Shown here: piece by piece, positions 12,201 through 22,962 of the stretch
How the letters are laid out: each line of letters starts with the position of its first letter
Position numbering within the stretch: the stretch's first letter is position 1
Assembly (NCBI GenBank): GCA_025765615.1
Contig: JAIVFJ010000046.1
Coordinates: forward strand, 1-64,000
Reading direction: 5' to 3'
DNA from: Zopfochytrium polystomum
Taxonomy: Eukaryota; Chytridiomycota; Chytridiomycetes; Chytridiales; Chytridiaceae
Length of the DNA stretch: 64,000 nucleotides
Notes under the pieces: generated by a model
The model's input: only the letters and a program-made list of their open reading frames with translations
Told to the model about the DNA's origin: nothing
Database searches by the model: none
Made by a program: the position numbers and the translations under genes

Positions 12201-12838
12201 GTCCGCGATTTGGCCAAACACTTCTTTCACGACGTCGTCTGGGAACCCGCCCTGTTGCGTAATCGCCTCGTAGAGGTCTTTAAAGGACATTTGGTTACGC
12301 ATGACAAGGTCGAAGTGGAGAGTCTGTCGTCCAAGCATGGACGCGTTCTCAGAGGAGTGTAGATGAGGAGTTGAAACCCACCAAGCTCGCAGTACTCCAT
12401 GATAAGGTAAAGGCATTCGTCGTCCTCTACAGTCGCGAGAAGTCTGATGATGTTCTGATGGGGCTCGATGGCCTTCATCAGTTCCGCTTCCTGCCGCTGC
12501 AGCACCAGCTGTCGTGCATCAAGGCCTGTTTTGAATAGCCTCTTCACGGCCCTTCGCTTCTCGAGCGTGCGAGGGGAGTGGTGGTGCTGCTGATTCGATG
12601 CGCCGGGAACGCCCGCGTGCGGGGACCGTGGGCGCAGCGATGGAGCGGGGGTGGAGGCGGCGGCGGTGGTGGCGGCGGAGGAGGCGGCTGCGACTGGTTC
12701 GGGCTGAGGCACTTCCTCTGCAAGGTAGACATGGGCAAACGAGCCAGAGCCGATCAGAGAGTTCAGGACAACCGCATGCGTCCCGGTCGGGTCAACGAGG
12801 GTGGACCCGAGGATTGCCGATGGATCGACCGAATCCAT
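9270..12838 (-). CDS. Serine/threonine kinase of the Ran1/Vhs1/Sks1 type with long disordered tail
   Basis: Transfers phosphate from ATP to Ser/Thr; fungal relatives act in nutrient response and the switch between growth and meiosis. Two exons, 12838-12382 and 12277-9270, are joined in phase 1 across a 104-nt intron and give 1154 residues. The intron choice is supported because it produces EYCEL-DLYEAI, the normal hinge region. Kinase motifs: GSGSFAHVY near residue 30, RAVKRL as the lysine strand (after a Ser/Pro/His insertion), HRDLKPEN near residue 190, DFGLA near 210, GCGSVRYMAPEC in the activation segment and DVWALGVILINLLFGKNPW after it. An unusual insert (about HVPEDHGPSRPPPEVFG) follows the APE motif. 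The last 800 or so residues are Ser/Pro/Ala-rich without a recognised domain. Its start lies 555 bp from NDUFB2 on the opposite strand. Confidence 0.85.
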
Positions 12839-13393
12839 GCCGATTCACGTGGCAGCCTGCAGGCGACTTCTTTGTGGGGGATTGCGCACGCTTGAGGTCC
12901 TTCCCGCTGTTGCAGTGGGGTCGTGGGGGGGAAGGAGCGAATGTAGAGGAAGGTGGTGACAACAATCGAAAGAAAGAAAAAGAAGGAAACGGACAAAAGA
13001 GAGAGACAGAGTATGTGTGAGTGATTGTGTGCGAGAGAAGTAGGAGACAGACCACACCACAAAAAAAAAATGAAAACAAAAACAAAAACAAAATATGTGG
13101 TGGCTGCAAGAGAAATTTTTCGCGAAGATCGGGGGACATATGGGCATCGGAAGCTTGGAGTGGTGGGGACAGAACGCTTTTGCGGCTACTGCCCAGGTCG
13201 ACTGCATGGCCACGCGCGTACGTTCGCTGGCGGAGCACAGCGGCAGTTAGTCGCTTGTATCAAATGTGATGTGGGTGGGCGTTCGGCGTTGTCCGGACGG
13301 ACGCGCCTGGGCGGTCGCTGTCGTTGAGCCAGCGTGACAAGAGAGACCAGTGTGAGAAACGAAAAAAAAAACCACCACACAACACAGACAGAA
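12839..13393. promoter_or_regulatory. Shared 5' region between kinase (-) and NDUFB2 (+)
   Basis: 555 bp separate the two divergent start codons, so the promoters must lie close together or overlap. It is purine-rich on the + strand at 12950-13080. I see no clear TATA box. Confidence 0.5.
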
Positions 13394-13969
13394 ATGGGAG
13401 GAGGCCACGCCGGTCACTTCACGCCAGGCGTATTCACCCCGCCGAGGGTCCGCGGCGTCTGGTTCGCAAGGCTCTTCTCTGCGGGCGCCTGGTTCTTCGT
13501 ATTCTACCGAATGAAGCAGGACGGCCCCCACCACTTTGTGAGTCCGCGAGCGTAGACGGCGTGCAAAAAACGAGGAGGAGGCAGCCGCAGCCACATCGCA
13601 TCGCAGCCACCCCCGCCTGGGAATGGCAAGATCGTCGGCAACACTCCTTCCTCCCTCCGGATTAAACCACCGAAACGTGCAATCCACGGATTCGCGCGCT
13701 ACCCTCCACGCCGCGCAATCGTGCGCACTGCACCATCGCAAGTCGGCAAATCTGCATACCCACTGCAGAATCTCGATCGCGTTGATCGCTTTTCAAACTC
13801 TTGTCTGATCGCTTTGCTAACTTCGCTTCTTCGTTGTCCATCGTCTTCCCCCTCCATCTCACAGTTCAAACACCACGATTGGTCCGAGCCACACAACCTT
13901 GCCTACCTGGAAGAAATCGATCGGAAGTACGGGACAAGCTATGCCACCGACAACATGCACCACCACTGA
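13394..13969 (+). CDS. Mitochondrial complex I subunit NDUFB2-like (AGGG subunit)
   Basis: A small accessory subunit of the membrane arm of NADH:ubiquinone oxidoreductase in the inner mitochondrial membrane. Exons 13394-13537 and 13865-13969 join in phase 0 (donor GTGAGT, acceptor CTCACAG) and give 82 residues. The protein starts MGGGHAGHFTP, has one hydrophobic helix (VWFARLFSAGAWFFVFYRMK) and then KQDGP, the pattern seen in plant and animal NDUFB2 (MGGGHG..., one helix, YRAKQDGP). The C-terminus is His-rich and ends in three histidines. The N-terminal methionine is fixed by the conserved MGGGH. The intron is 327 nt. The call is from pattern memory, but the order MGGGH / single helix / KQDGP is distinctive. 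Confidence 0.7.
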
Positions 13970-14019
13970 TCGTCTTTTTGGAGGGAAGGGCGAGGTCTTG
14001 TCCGTTGAAGTCGTGGAGA

Positions 14020-14025
14020 AATAAA
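14020..14025 (+). terminator. Poly(A) signal AATAAA of NDUFB2
   Basis: AATAAA lies 50 bp after the NDUFB2 stop codon in an AT-rich context. Position and sequence fit a cleavage/polyadenylation signal. Confidence 0.5.
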
Positions 14026-14518
14026 AACGTAAAAAACACCTGCAATAATTGCTTCCACCGCTCCCTCTGAAGATTATGGTGGAGGGCGGCAGCGCGGGGC
14101 TCATTCGACCTGCCACGACGTGGCGTCATCGTTGGTCAACAAGAACGGCCAAGTGCGCGGTGGCCGTCGCCACCGTATCGAATCTTAGCAACCCCAGGAC
14201 CAGGCGGATTTTTTTTTATTTTTTAAACGTTTGGTGCCTGGGGCTGAATAAGTCCACATCGCCAATGATTATTTCGTGTGAAGACGGAACACGTTGCCTG
14301 CACTGGAAGCGTGACAAGGACGAGACGAGGGCTTCCAACTTGTCTCGATGGTGGCATGCTGCTAGTGAAGGTACTGCGAGCGTGCGGATGGGGGAAGAGA
14401 TTTGCAGATAGATAGATTCTCCGCTGGCAGCGGCAACCACGCGCTCAATGAAGCGCGGCAACTTGATGAAATTGAATTGCCTCGTTGGCCGCTCTGCAGT
14501 GTCATGCGTCCTTCCTCC

Positions 14519-14588
14519 TTGTCTCCTGTCTCTCTCCCTCTCCCTCTCCCTCTCTCTCTCTCTCTTCTCTCTCTGTCTCTCTCTCTCC

Positions 14589-14629
<41 letters not shown>
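14519..14629. repeat. (CT)n pyrimidine tract
   Basis: About 110 bp of CT repeats with CCT and TTCT interruptions, about 510 bp upstream of the ALAS start codon. Confidence 0.9.
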
Positions 14630-14631
<2 letters not shown>

Positions 14632-15138
14632 GGTCCTCTGACTCCCTCGGGTGAAATTTGAAATATTGCGGGGCTAGTTGGTCTTTGGGGTTGCGTGCGG
14701 CCTTGCGGCCCAATCCGTACTGGCCCAGGGTCAGACAGACCTTCTGGGGTGTGGGTGTGGGGGGGTCGATTGGTGCGGGGAAGGCGGAAGAAAACGGAAA
14801 AATTTCGTCCCTCAACCTCCAAAAGAAAAAGTGAAATAACGCCTGAAAGCAAGGAAATTTGGAAGAAAAAAAGTGCGGTTGGGAACTCGGAGAGGAGAAA
14901 CGAGAGAGAGAGAAAGAGACAGAGAGTGAGAAAGAACAAGAGTGAGAGAGAGAGACAGAGCCAGATCACAAACACCAAAACGGCTGGCCGTTATAAATTA
15001 GGAGAGGAAAAGTTCACCTCGAAACGAAAGAAAAAAAAAATTGTTCCTTTCTTCCTTCCTGCCCAGAAGCAAGCTCCACCACCAGCAGACTGTTGTACTC
15101 ACTGTTGCAAGAGCCCCTCCGTGAAAGAGAAAAGAAAG

Positions 15139-17165
15139 ATGGAAGCGCTCCTCACAAACGCTACCCGCACCTGCCCCTTCTTGGCCAGCAGCTCCTCGGC
15201 CACCCTCCGCAAGCTGTCCACCGCCGCTTGCCCGCACGCCTTTGATGCCTCGGCGTCCACCCCCGCCGGACTGGTCGGCACCACCATCGGACGCTCCGCC
15301 CTGTTCCGCGCCGCCGAGCAGTGCCCTGTGATGGGCCGCGCCCTCGCCGTCCAGTCTGCCAAGCTCTCGTCGAGCGGCACTTTCAGGCACCACCAAGGTC
15401 AATCGCGCCGAATCTCTTCTTCCTCGAAGAAGCAGATGGCGACCCCGGTCACCCCGACTATTGCCGGATCGGCGGAGCTTCCTGCCTTTGTGAAGCGTGA
15501 TCTCGCATTCGCCAAGTCCAACCAGTCTGGTCAGGCGCCTGCTCAGGCCGCCAGTAAAGCCGGCGCGAAAGGTTAGTAGATGGTTCGTGCCGGGATTCTC
15601 TATTGTCTGTTAGCGTCACTTGTCTCCTCCCCTTCCTCCTCTCTCTGTGGCTGGCCATGTAATTTTGCGGTCACGTGTTTTTGATGACACCTTTTTCCCT
15701 CTCGTCCCCAACCAGCTGCCCCGACGCCAGCGACGTTCACCGGAGGACGCTTTGATTACGAGAACTTCTTCGAGGATGAGCTCAACCGGAAGAAGCAGGA
15801 CAAGTCGTACCGTTACTTTAACAACATCAACCGTTTGGCTCAGTTGTACCCCATGGCCCACACCGGCGCTGGCGAGCACGTTACTGTCTGGTGCTCGAAC
15901 GATTACCTTGGAATGAGCAAGAGCCCACTCGTCATTGATACCATGAAGTGAGTACCTTCTTCTACCCAGTACCCACGATTAATTCTCTTTTGACTCAAAG
16001 GCAAACTCTGGATAAGTATGGCGCGGGCGCCGGTGGTACCCGCAACATTGCCGGAAACGCGCAGCTCCACCTTTCTTTGGAACAAGAGCTGGCCTCTCTC
16101 CACAACAAGCAAGCTGCACTCGTGTTTTCCTCCTGCTTCGTTGCAAACGATGCAACCCTTTCTACCCTGGCTTCAAAGATGCCTGGCACCGTCATTTTCT
16201 CGGACGCGTCCAACCACGCCTCAATGATTCAAGGCATTCGTAACTCCCGCGCCCCAAAAGTCATTTTCCGCCACAACGATGTGGCTCACCTTGAGTCTCT
16301 CCTCCAGCAGTACGACATTTCCACTCCCAAAATTATTGCCTTCGAGTCGGTTTACTCGATGTGTGGCTCTATCGGCCCAATCAAGGAAATTGCGGCTCTT
16401 GCCAAGAAATACAACGCGCTCACTTTCTTGGACGAGGTTCATGCTGTGGGCATGTACGGCAAGACTGGCGGCGGTGTTGCCGAGTACATTGATGCCATGG
16501 AGGACATGGACATCATCACTGGTACCCTTGGCAAAGCGTTTGGTGTCGTTGGTGGCTACATTGCTGGTTCGGCCCGCCTTGTCGACTATGTCCGCTCTTA
16601 TGCGCCGGGCTTCATTTTCACAACCTCCCTTCCACCGGCCGTGGTTGCTGGTGCCCTCGTCTCCATTCGCCACCTGCGCATCTCTGGAGTAGAGCGCGCT
16701 GGCCAGCAGGCCCACACACGCCAGCTGAAGTCTATTCTTGACAACATTGGCATCCCTGTAGTGCCGAACCCCTCGCACATCGTTCCTGTCCTTGTCGGCA
16801 ACGCCGAAACCGCGAAATCCGTTTCGGACGAGCTCTTGGCAAAGTACAAAATCTACGTGCAGTCCATTAACTTCCCCACTGTTGCTGTTGGGGAGGAGCG
16901 TTTACGGATCACCCCCACCCCTGGACACAACGAGGCCCACATGGAACGTCTTGTGAGCGCCCTCACCACGATTTGGAAAGAACGCGGCCTCAAGAAGGAG
17001 CACGACTGGGCGGCAGAGGGCGGACGTGCTGGCGTTGGAATCAGCCGCACTGTCCCCCAGCTGGTTACGGAAGAAGACGTCGAAGCCGACTTTGGCAGGG
17101 TCAACACCGACTTCGTTAGCTTGAAACCCGCCGGTCTGCGTTCGCTGGTCGAAGCCACTGCTTAA
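15139..17165 (+). CDS. HEM1: 5-aminolevulinate synthase, mitochondrial
   Basis: Condenses glycine and succinyl-CoA to 5-aminolevulinate in the mitochondrial matrix, the first step of heme synthesis; PLP-dependent. Exons 15139-15571, 15716-15947 and 16001-17165 have matching phases (1, then 2) and give 609 residues. The N-terminus is a Ser/Ala/Arg-rich presequence containing three Cys-Pro dipeptides (TCPF, ACPH, QCPV) that match heme regulatory motifs. The catalytic domain shows [47 protein letters not shown] and TGTLGKAFG, whose lysine binds PLP. Length matches fungal Hem1. Introns are 144 and 53 nt. It lies in a run of four + strand genes. Confidence 0.97.
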
Positions 17166-17316
17166 TCACAGGGCTGCACCGCCCTCCTCCAACGTCCCAT
17201 TGTGAACTCTCCCTTTCCCCTTTCCTTACAGTTGTCTCTTTTTCAATTTTCTTTCTTCTCTCCTCCTAGCCACCAACCCACTCCTTTACCCCCAGTTTTT
17301 TTGTTTTGAGTTTTTG

Positions 17317-17360
17317 AGAGAGCGCATAAGCGCGCTGGATTTGAGAGCGCATAAGCGCGC
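17317..17360. repeat. Two copies of an 18-bp palindrome-containing unit after HEM1
   Basis: The unit GAGAGCGCATAAGCGCGC occurs at about 17317-17334 and 17343-17360. Each copy contains a near-palindromic GCGC..GCGC core. If transcribed, it would form small hairpins in the HEM1 3' UTR. Confidence 0.7.
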
Positions 17361-17504
17361 AGGGAGACTTGTTCCCCTTCAGCTTGTTCAATTTCCTGTC
17401 CGAGCCGTCCGTCTTTGTCATGCTCGAACCTCCCCAACCCTTTGTACTCTTCTGTATTGATCGATGTGATTTGCACCACCTTTCCCTCCCACGTCCATCC
17501 CCAG

Positions 17505-17510
17505 AATAAA
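17505..17510 (+). terminator. Candidate poly(A) signal AATAAA of HEM1
   Basis: AATAAA about 340 bp after the HEM1 stop and 120 bp before the next start codon. Confidence 0.4.
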
Positions 17511-17630
17511 AAGCCGACTGGCCTCTGTCACTCCCCTCACAGGCTTGTTACAATCACAGTCTCGCCGCTGGTTAGAGAGAGAGAGAGAGATGACTCTTGT
17601 GTGGAGTGACGAGTGTTTTTGCGTGTCACC

Positions 17631-19577
17631 ATGACAGCGTCAACAAGACCAACAACGCCAACTCCGCTGTGGCAAGCTTGCGAGCTAGCGGCGCTACCCA
17701 TCCTGGCGCGAATCCGGCAAGACATTGGCGAGGCGCAGGCGCGCTCCTCCTTCTGGCGTCGCACCGACCCGGCCCTGGCGCTGCTGGCGTCGCGCCGCCT
17801 GCTGCCGGCCCTCGACGCCCTGATCTCCCCCGCAGCCAACGCCACAGATGGGCACGTAGATGGGCACGTAGACGATAACGCCAAAACCCACGGGCGCATC
17901 GCCGCAACCCTGTCCGCCGCCTGCTTCCACCGCGCCGAGCACCTCCTGCGCGCGACGCACTATCACGCCGTCACCCCCCGCGCTCCGCGCCGTCTACGAG
18001 GCGTGCGCGCTCCTCCGCGCCCTCGCCGCCGTCGCCGCCCCATCCTCAGCCGCGGCCGTCGTCGTCGCCGCCGCCGCAGCCGCAGCCGCGGCCCTACGCA
18101 CCATCGACACCGCGCTCCTCGTCACCGGCTGCCCGCGCACCGGCGCCGCCGTGCACGCCCTGATCGCCGTTCTCCGCGCGCACCTGCCCCCGCCCCCGCC
18201 CCCCCCGCCACGTCCCCCGTGCCTCGCAGCGCCGCCGTCCGCCACCGTCCGCCGCCCCGTCGCGTCCCAGCCCGCGACGACGGCGCCGCCGCCGCTGCCG
18301 TTCTTCGCCGCGCGCCGGCGGCCGTACGTTGTGCGCGGGTTCCTCGGCGCGGCGGGTTGGCCCGCGGTCGCAGCGTCGTCGTCGAACTCGGAGGACTGGG
18401 ATGGCGGTGAGGCTGCTGCCGACCGGCGGCGGTGGACGGCGGCGCGGCTGCGGGCGGCGCTACGCGGGCGGTGGGTGCCCGTCGAGGTCGGCGGCAGCTA
18501 CTTGGCGGACGGGTGGACGCAGCGGGTTGTGGAGGGGGCGCGGCTCGTGGACGCCGTGGTCGGGTGGGATGCGGCGGCGGCGGCTGCGGCGGCTGCGGCG
18601 GTAGGGCAGTGTAGGGAGCGGAGTGAGGACGAAGAAGAAGTGGAGGAGGAGGGACGGGGAAGGAAGCGGATGCGGCGGGGAGGAGGGTACCGCGACGGTG
18701 GGGAGGCGGAAACGGAAGCGGGCTGTGAGGACGCGGAGGGTCGCGCGACGAGCTCTGGCACGGCGTGGTCGAATGCCGGTGACGACGCCGACGACGAGGA
18801 CGAGGAGTCGCTGTCGCGGGCAGCGGAGGGGCCGTGGTACCTCGCGCAGCACGACCTGTTTTCGCAGGTGCCGGAGCTGCGCGACGACATAATCGTTCCG
18901 GACTACTGCTACTGGGAAGCGGACGAGGACGGCGGCGACACCCCGTCGCCGTCGTCTTCCCGCTCGGCGTCGCCGGCTCCGGCACGCGACGACGTGTCAA
19001 TCTCGGCGTGGTTCGGGCCGGGCGGCACGGTCTCGCCGCTGCACACGGACCCGCGGGACAACCTGTTTGCGCAGGTGATGGGGCGCAAGTACGTGCGACT
19101 GTACGCGCCGACGGAGACGGAGAGAGTGTACCCGCACGAGGAGGAGATGCTGCGGAATTCGAGCAGGGTATGAACAGTTGGGCTGCTCTGTTTCTTTCGT
19201 TTTGTGTGTGTGTGTGTGTTTTCGTGTGAATGCATTTTCCGACCGTGACCGCCCTTGCCCCAACCCGCCGAAAAAAGGTCGACGCGGAGAACCCCGACCT
19301 CGAGGCGTTTCCCTTGTTTGCAGAGGCCGACTACGAAGACTGCATCGTCGAGCCGGGGGATTTGCTGTTCATTCCGGTGACTCCACCTGTCGTCTCCATT
19401 TTTTTCATCGTCTTTATAATTTTTACTTGGCAAGCTCTGACCTCTCTCTTCGCGACACCGCGTCTTTCCGGCCCTCCTGGCCACCCTTTACTCCCCCCCT
19501 GCCCTCAACAGAAGGGATGGTGGCACTACGTCCGGTCGCTGGAGGTTAGCTTCTCTGTGAGCTTTTGGTACGGGTAG
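17631..19577 (+). CDS. JmjC oxygenase of the JMJD5/KDM8 type, with one apparent +1 frameshift
   Basis: Fe(II)/2-oxoglutarate-dependent protein hydroxylase of the JMJD5 group. Exons 17631-19167, 19278-19376 and 19512-19577 join in phase 0. The start ATG has a good CACC context. The C-terminal catalytic domain is very typical: [19 protein letters not shown] (iron-binding H-T-D), [41 protein letters not shown] and [19 protein letters not shown] (distal iron-binding His). An insert of about 100 residues with polyalanine and acidic runs sits before [10 protein letters not shown]. The N-terminal part is in another frame: the frame must change at the C6 run 17973-17978, where removal of one C joins [17 protein letters not shown] to the upstream frame. 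This is either an assembly error or a broken allele. With it repaired the protein is about 566 residues. Confidence 0.85.
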
Positions 19578-20003
19578 ATGGAGAGAGCGCCTCGGCCAAG
19601 GAGTTTGCCTCGTTCGCAGGCATCAGAATATAGAATGACTTTACATACGAACATTACCGTAACAAAAAGAAAGGGGGGGGCCGAAGAAATGCTTTGCCTG
19701 AAGTTGTTGCTGCCTTTCGATGTTATTTTTTTTTTTTTTTTTGGGCATTGGCAAAAGCGTTGAAACCACGATGATTCGAGTGAATGGAAGGGAGAGTGGG
19801 CGAAGTCGCTGGGGGGAGGTGGTCGTTCTGACATATTTCGTCAATTTTATTTTTATTTTTTACTGTGTTTCTTTTCTCACTTTCTTTCTATCTTTCTTTC
19901 TTTCTCGCTTTCCCTCTTCTCTCGCACTCTTAATCTCTCGCTCTCTCGCCCTCCTCCTCCTCACACACGCCCGTTTCGTCGCGACCTTCCTTGCCCCGTC
20001 ACT
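19578..20003. other. Intergenic region
   Basis: About 430 bp between JMJD5 and DUS3 with a T tract at 19724-19742 and pyrimidine-rich DNA at 19860-19975 leading into the DUS3 start. No gene seen. Confidence 0.6.
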
Positions 20004-22714
20004 ATGGGAGAAGACGCCCCCGCCCCCGCCGCTGCTGCCGCCGTGACCCGAAGACCCGGCGATGCCCCCATCAAGGTACTGTCAATCCCCTAATCATCAC
20101 CCAGCTTCCCTCTACTAGCTCCCCCTCGTGTGTAGAATGGAACCTTGTTGGGGTAGACGAGACCTGCTTCCCGGGCACAGTTAGTGTGTGCGAGTGTGGA
20201 AGGAAATCAAAGAGGGATCACGGCGGGCGGAAGGGCGAGGCGGTTGCTTGTGGTTGTTTGTGGAAGGGGGTCTGGGCATGTCTGCGAACAAGTGGTGTGC
20301 GACGGTTGCGAGTTTCCAACTCGGACCGAATGCCAGGGGAATCTTTGCGCCTCTATGATCCAGCGTGCAGGCTTCTTGATCCTCTGCCCTTGCGGCATGC
20401 ATGAACGCCATTAGACGCGCTCAGTCCCACAGCCTTGTATTGCTTGCCTTCCATCGCTCTTTGACACGTTTTGGCCTTGCCTGCCCTGCCCCCCTTTCAG
20501 GCAGAGTACCTGCGTATGAACACCAAACGAGCCGCCGACTCCGCAAGCAGCGATTCCCCCGCGACCAAAAAAGTGAAAGCGGAAGGCGAGTCGTCATCGG
20601 CGGCGCCCGCGGCAGCTGCGGCGATGGCGACGGACGCGGGGCCTTCGAACGACAGAAACGGAAACGACAACGGAAACGAGCACAGCAACGACAGGAGTCG
20701 AGACGAGCGAGGCGGACGGCGGGATCGAGGCGGCTGGGGTGGTCGCGGCGGCCGCGGGGGCGGCCGCGGGGGTAAAGATAGGAAACGCGGGCAAAACCAC
20801 AATCGCCAAATCCGCCCGTCCAAGGACGCGGTCTCTCTCTGCAAGAGGCTCGGCGATGGCAAAAAGTGCGAATATGGCGACGATTGCTCGTACTCGCACG
20901 ACGTGGATCTGTTTATGGCGACAAAGGGGGAAGACATTGGGCCCGAGTGCTTTGTCTTTCGCCAAACGGGCAAGTGCAAGTTTGGCATCCGGTGCCGCTA
21001 CGCCGGAGACCACATTAAGAAGCTGGAGGACGGTTCGTACGAAAACATTATCAATGAGGAGAAGGTGGCTGCGGTGGGCGAAAGCCTGTCCCCTTTGAAC
21101 GTACTGCAACAAGAGTACCTGAGCTCGGTGCGAAAGAGCGAGAGAAGCGAGACCATCACGAGCGACGCCGTCGCCGACTTTTCGGCGTGGTTGGACGCAG
21201 GCAAGAAGGTGCATGCCGCTCGCGAGAAGGTGGATCGCAGCATCAACGCCATCAAAGAGGCGCGGGAAGCGGAGGCTCGCGCGGCCATGACTGAAGACGC
21301 TCCAGAACAACCCCGGGATCAGATCAAAGACTACCAGGAAACGTCAGAGCACTCGCGACGGTTAAAGAGCATGGAGGAGAACCTCAACATGGAGCAATTC
21401 CAAGCCGAAAAGGCCATTCTCCTCGAGCACGACGAGGTGACGCGGGGCCTAAAGAGCAGATTCCCGGCGAAGAAGAAGATTGACTTCCGCGGCAAGACTT
21501 ACCTCGCTCCGCTGACGACCGTGGGCAACCTGCCGTTCCGCCGGCTCTGCAAGACGCTCGGAGTGGACATTACGTGCGGCGAAATGGCGGTGACGACGGC
21601 GCTCGTTCAGTCGGAGAAAAAGGAGTGGGCGCTGCTCCGCCGGCATCCGTCGGAGGACATTTTCGGTGTCCAGATCTCCGCAAGCAATTCGATGATGGCG
21701 GCCAAAGCGTGCGACATGATCAACAAAAACTTTTGCGGCGGGCCCGACCGATCGACGGAGCCCACTATCGACTTTGTTGACCTCAACTGTGGCTGCCCGA
21801 TCGACATGGTGACGCGCGCCGGCGCGGGCAGCGCGCTGCTGGACCGCCGACCGAAGCTCAAGGAGATCATCTTCGCGATGAACCGCACGCTGAACGTGCC
21901 GGTGACGGTCAAGCTGCGGACGGGTGTGCAGACGGAGAAGCGCGTCGCGCACAAGCTGATCCCGATGCTCCGCGACGCGGGGGCGGCGATGATTACGATG
22001 CACGGGCGGTCCAAGGAGCAGCGGTACACCAAGACCGCCGACTGGGACTACATCCACGCGTGCGCGCCGCTGGCGGGGGAGAATGTGCCGTTCTTTGGCA
22101 ACGGCGACGTGCTGTCGTGGGAGGACTACTACGCGCAGATGGAGCGGCCGGGGACTAAGCTCGGCGGCGTGATGGTCGGGCGCGGCGCGCTGATCAAGCC
22201 GTGGATCTTTACCGAGATCAAGGAGCGGCGCGTGTGGGACATTCGGTCGTCGGAGCGCCTCGACCTGCTGAAGCAGTTTGCAAACTTTGGGCTGGACCAC
22301 TGGGGGTCCGACACGCACGGCGTGAACGTCACGCGCAGGTACCTGCTCGAGTGGATGTCGTTCACGCACCGTTACGTGCCCGTTGGCCTGCTCGAGGTGG
22401 TGCCGCAAAAGTTTAACGACAGGGTCCCCCTATTTTACGGCCGCGATGACCTCGAGACGCTCATGGGATCGCCGAACGTGGCGGACTGGATTAAATTATC
22501 CGAGATGGTTTTGGTAAGGAGGGGCCGTTCCTGTTTTGCCTTTGATATTTTATGTTTAGTGTACGCTCCGTCTCACGCTTGACTTTTACTCCTCTCCTCG
22601 TTTATCCCTTTTCTGCAGGGCAAGTGCCCCGACGACTTTACGTTTCTTCCCAAGCACAAGTCGAACTCGGTGGACAGCGAGGCGGGGATGGCGTTGGCGT
22701 CGACCGAGGAGTGA
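20004..22714 (+). CDS. DUS3: tRNA-dihydrouridine synthase 3 (Dus3)
   Basis: Reduces uridine 47 in the variable loop of cytosolic tRNAs using FMN and NAD(P)H. Exons 20004-20075, 20501-22513 and 22619-22714 join in phase 0 and give 726 residues. An Arg/Gly-rich segment (about residues 75-105) precedes two CCCH zinc fingers, CKRLGDGKKCEYGDDCSYSH and CFVFRQTGKCKFGIRCRY, which are specific to the Dus3 branch. The TIM-barrel catalytic part shows LAPLTTVGNLPFRRLC, DLNCGCPIDMVTRAGAGSAL (catalytic Cys in NCGCP), KLRTG, ITMHGRSKEQRY and GVMVGRGALIKPWIFTEI. Length and order agree with fungal Dus3. The ATG lies in a 72-nt first exon; an internal ATG exists in exon 2 but the first is upstream and in phase. 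Confidence 0.95.
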
Positions 22715-22962
22715 TGTGAAATGCTTGGATGAACCGAAGCGGAGGCGAAGCCCCGAATCATATCGCATTAAGAAATGTTTAAAAGGAGGTGAAGGTTTGC
22801 GGGGGTTCCGTGGTGCGAATGGATACTTTACTTCTCCTGAGAGGGAACGGGTTGATGTGCGCGGTATTTGATGATGAGTATCATATTTTAGCGCCTGCGA
22901 CGAAATGGGATCGAAGAGAATTCAAAATTCGCAACAAAAAAGAAAAAGCATTATTTTTGCGA

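Larger units (their letters stand above)
13970..15138. other. Intergenic region with a long CT tract upstream of ALAS
   Basis: Contains a poly(A) signal for NDUFB2, an imperfect (CT)n tract at about 14519-14629 and purine-rich DNA at 14880-14965 just before the ALAS 5' leader. No gene seen. Confidence 0.6.
17166..17630. other. ALAS 3' region and JMJD5 5' region
   Basis: 465 bp holding a tandem palindromic repeat at 17317-17360, an AATAAA at 17505-17510 and a short GA run at 17575-17590 before the next start codon. No further gene. Confidence 0.6.

Noticed and set aside
21449..22408. 319-codon open frame antisense to DUS3
   Set aside because: It lies entirely opposite the conserved catalytic domain and its Arg/His/Val-rich composition is what GC-rich third positions produce on the other strand.
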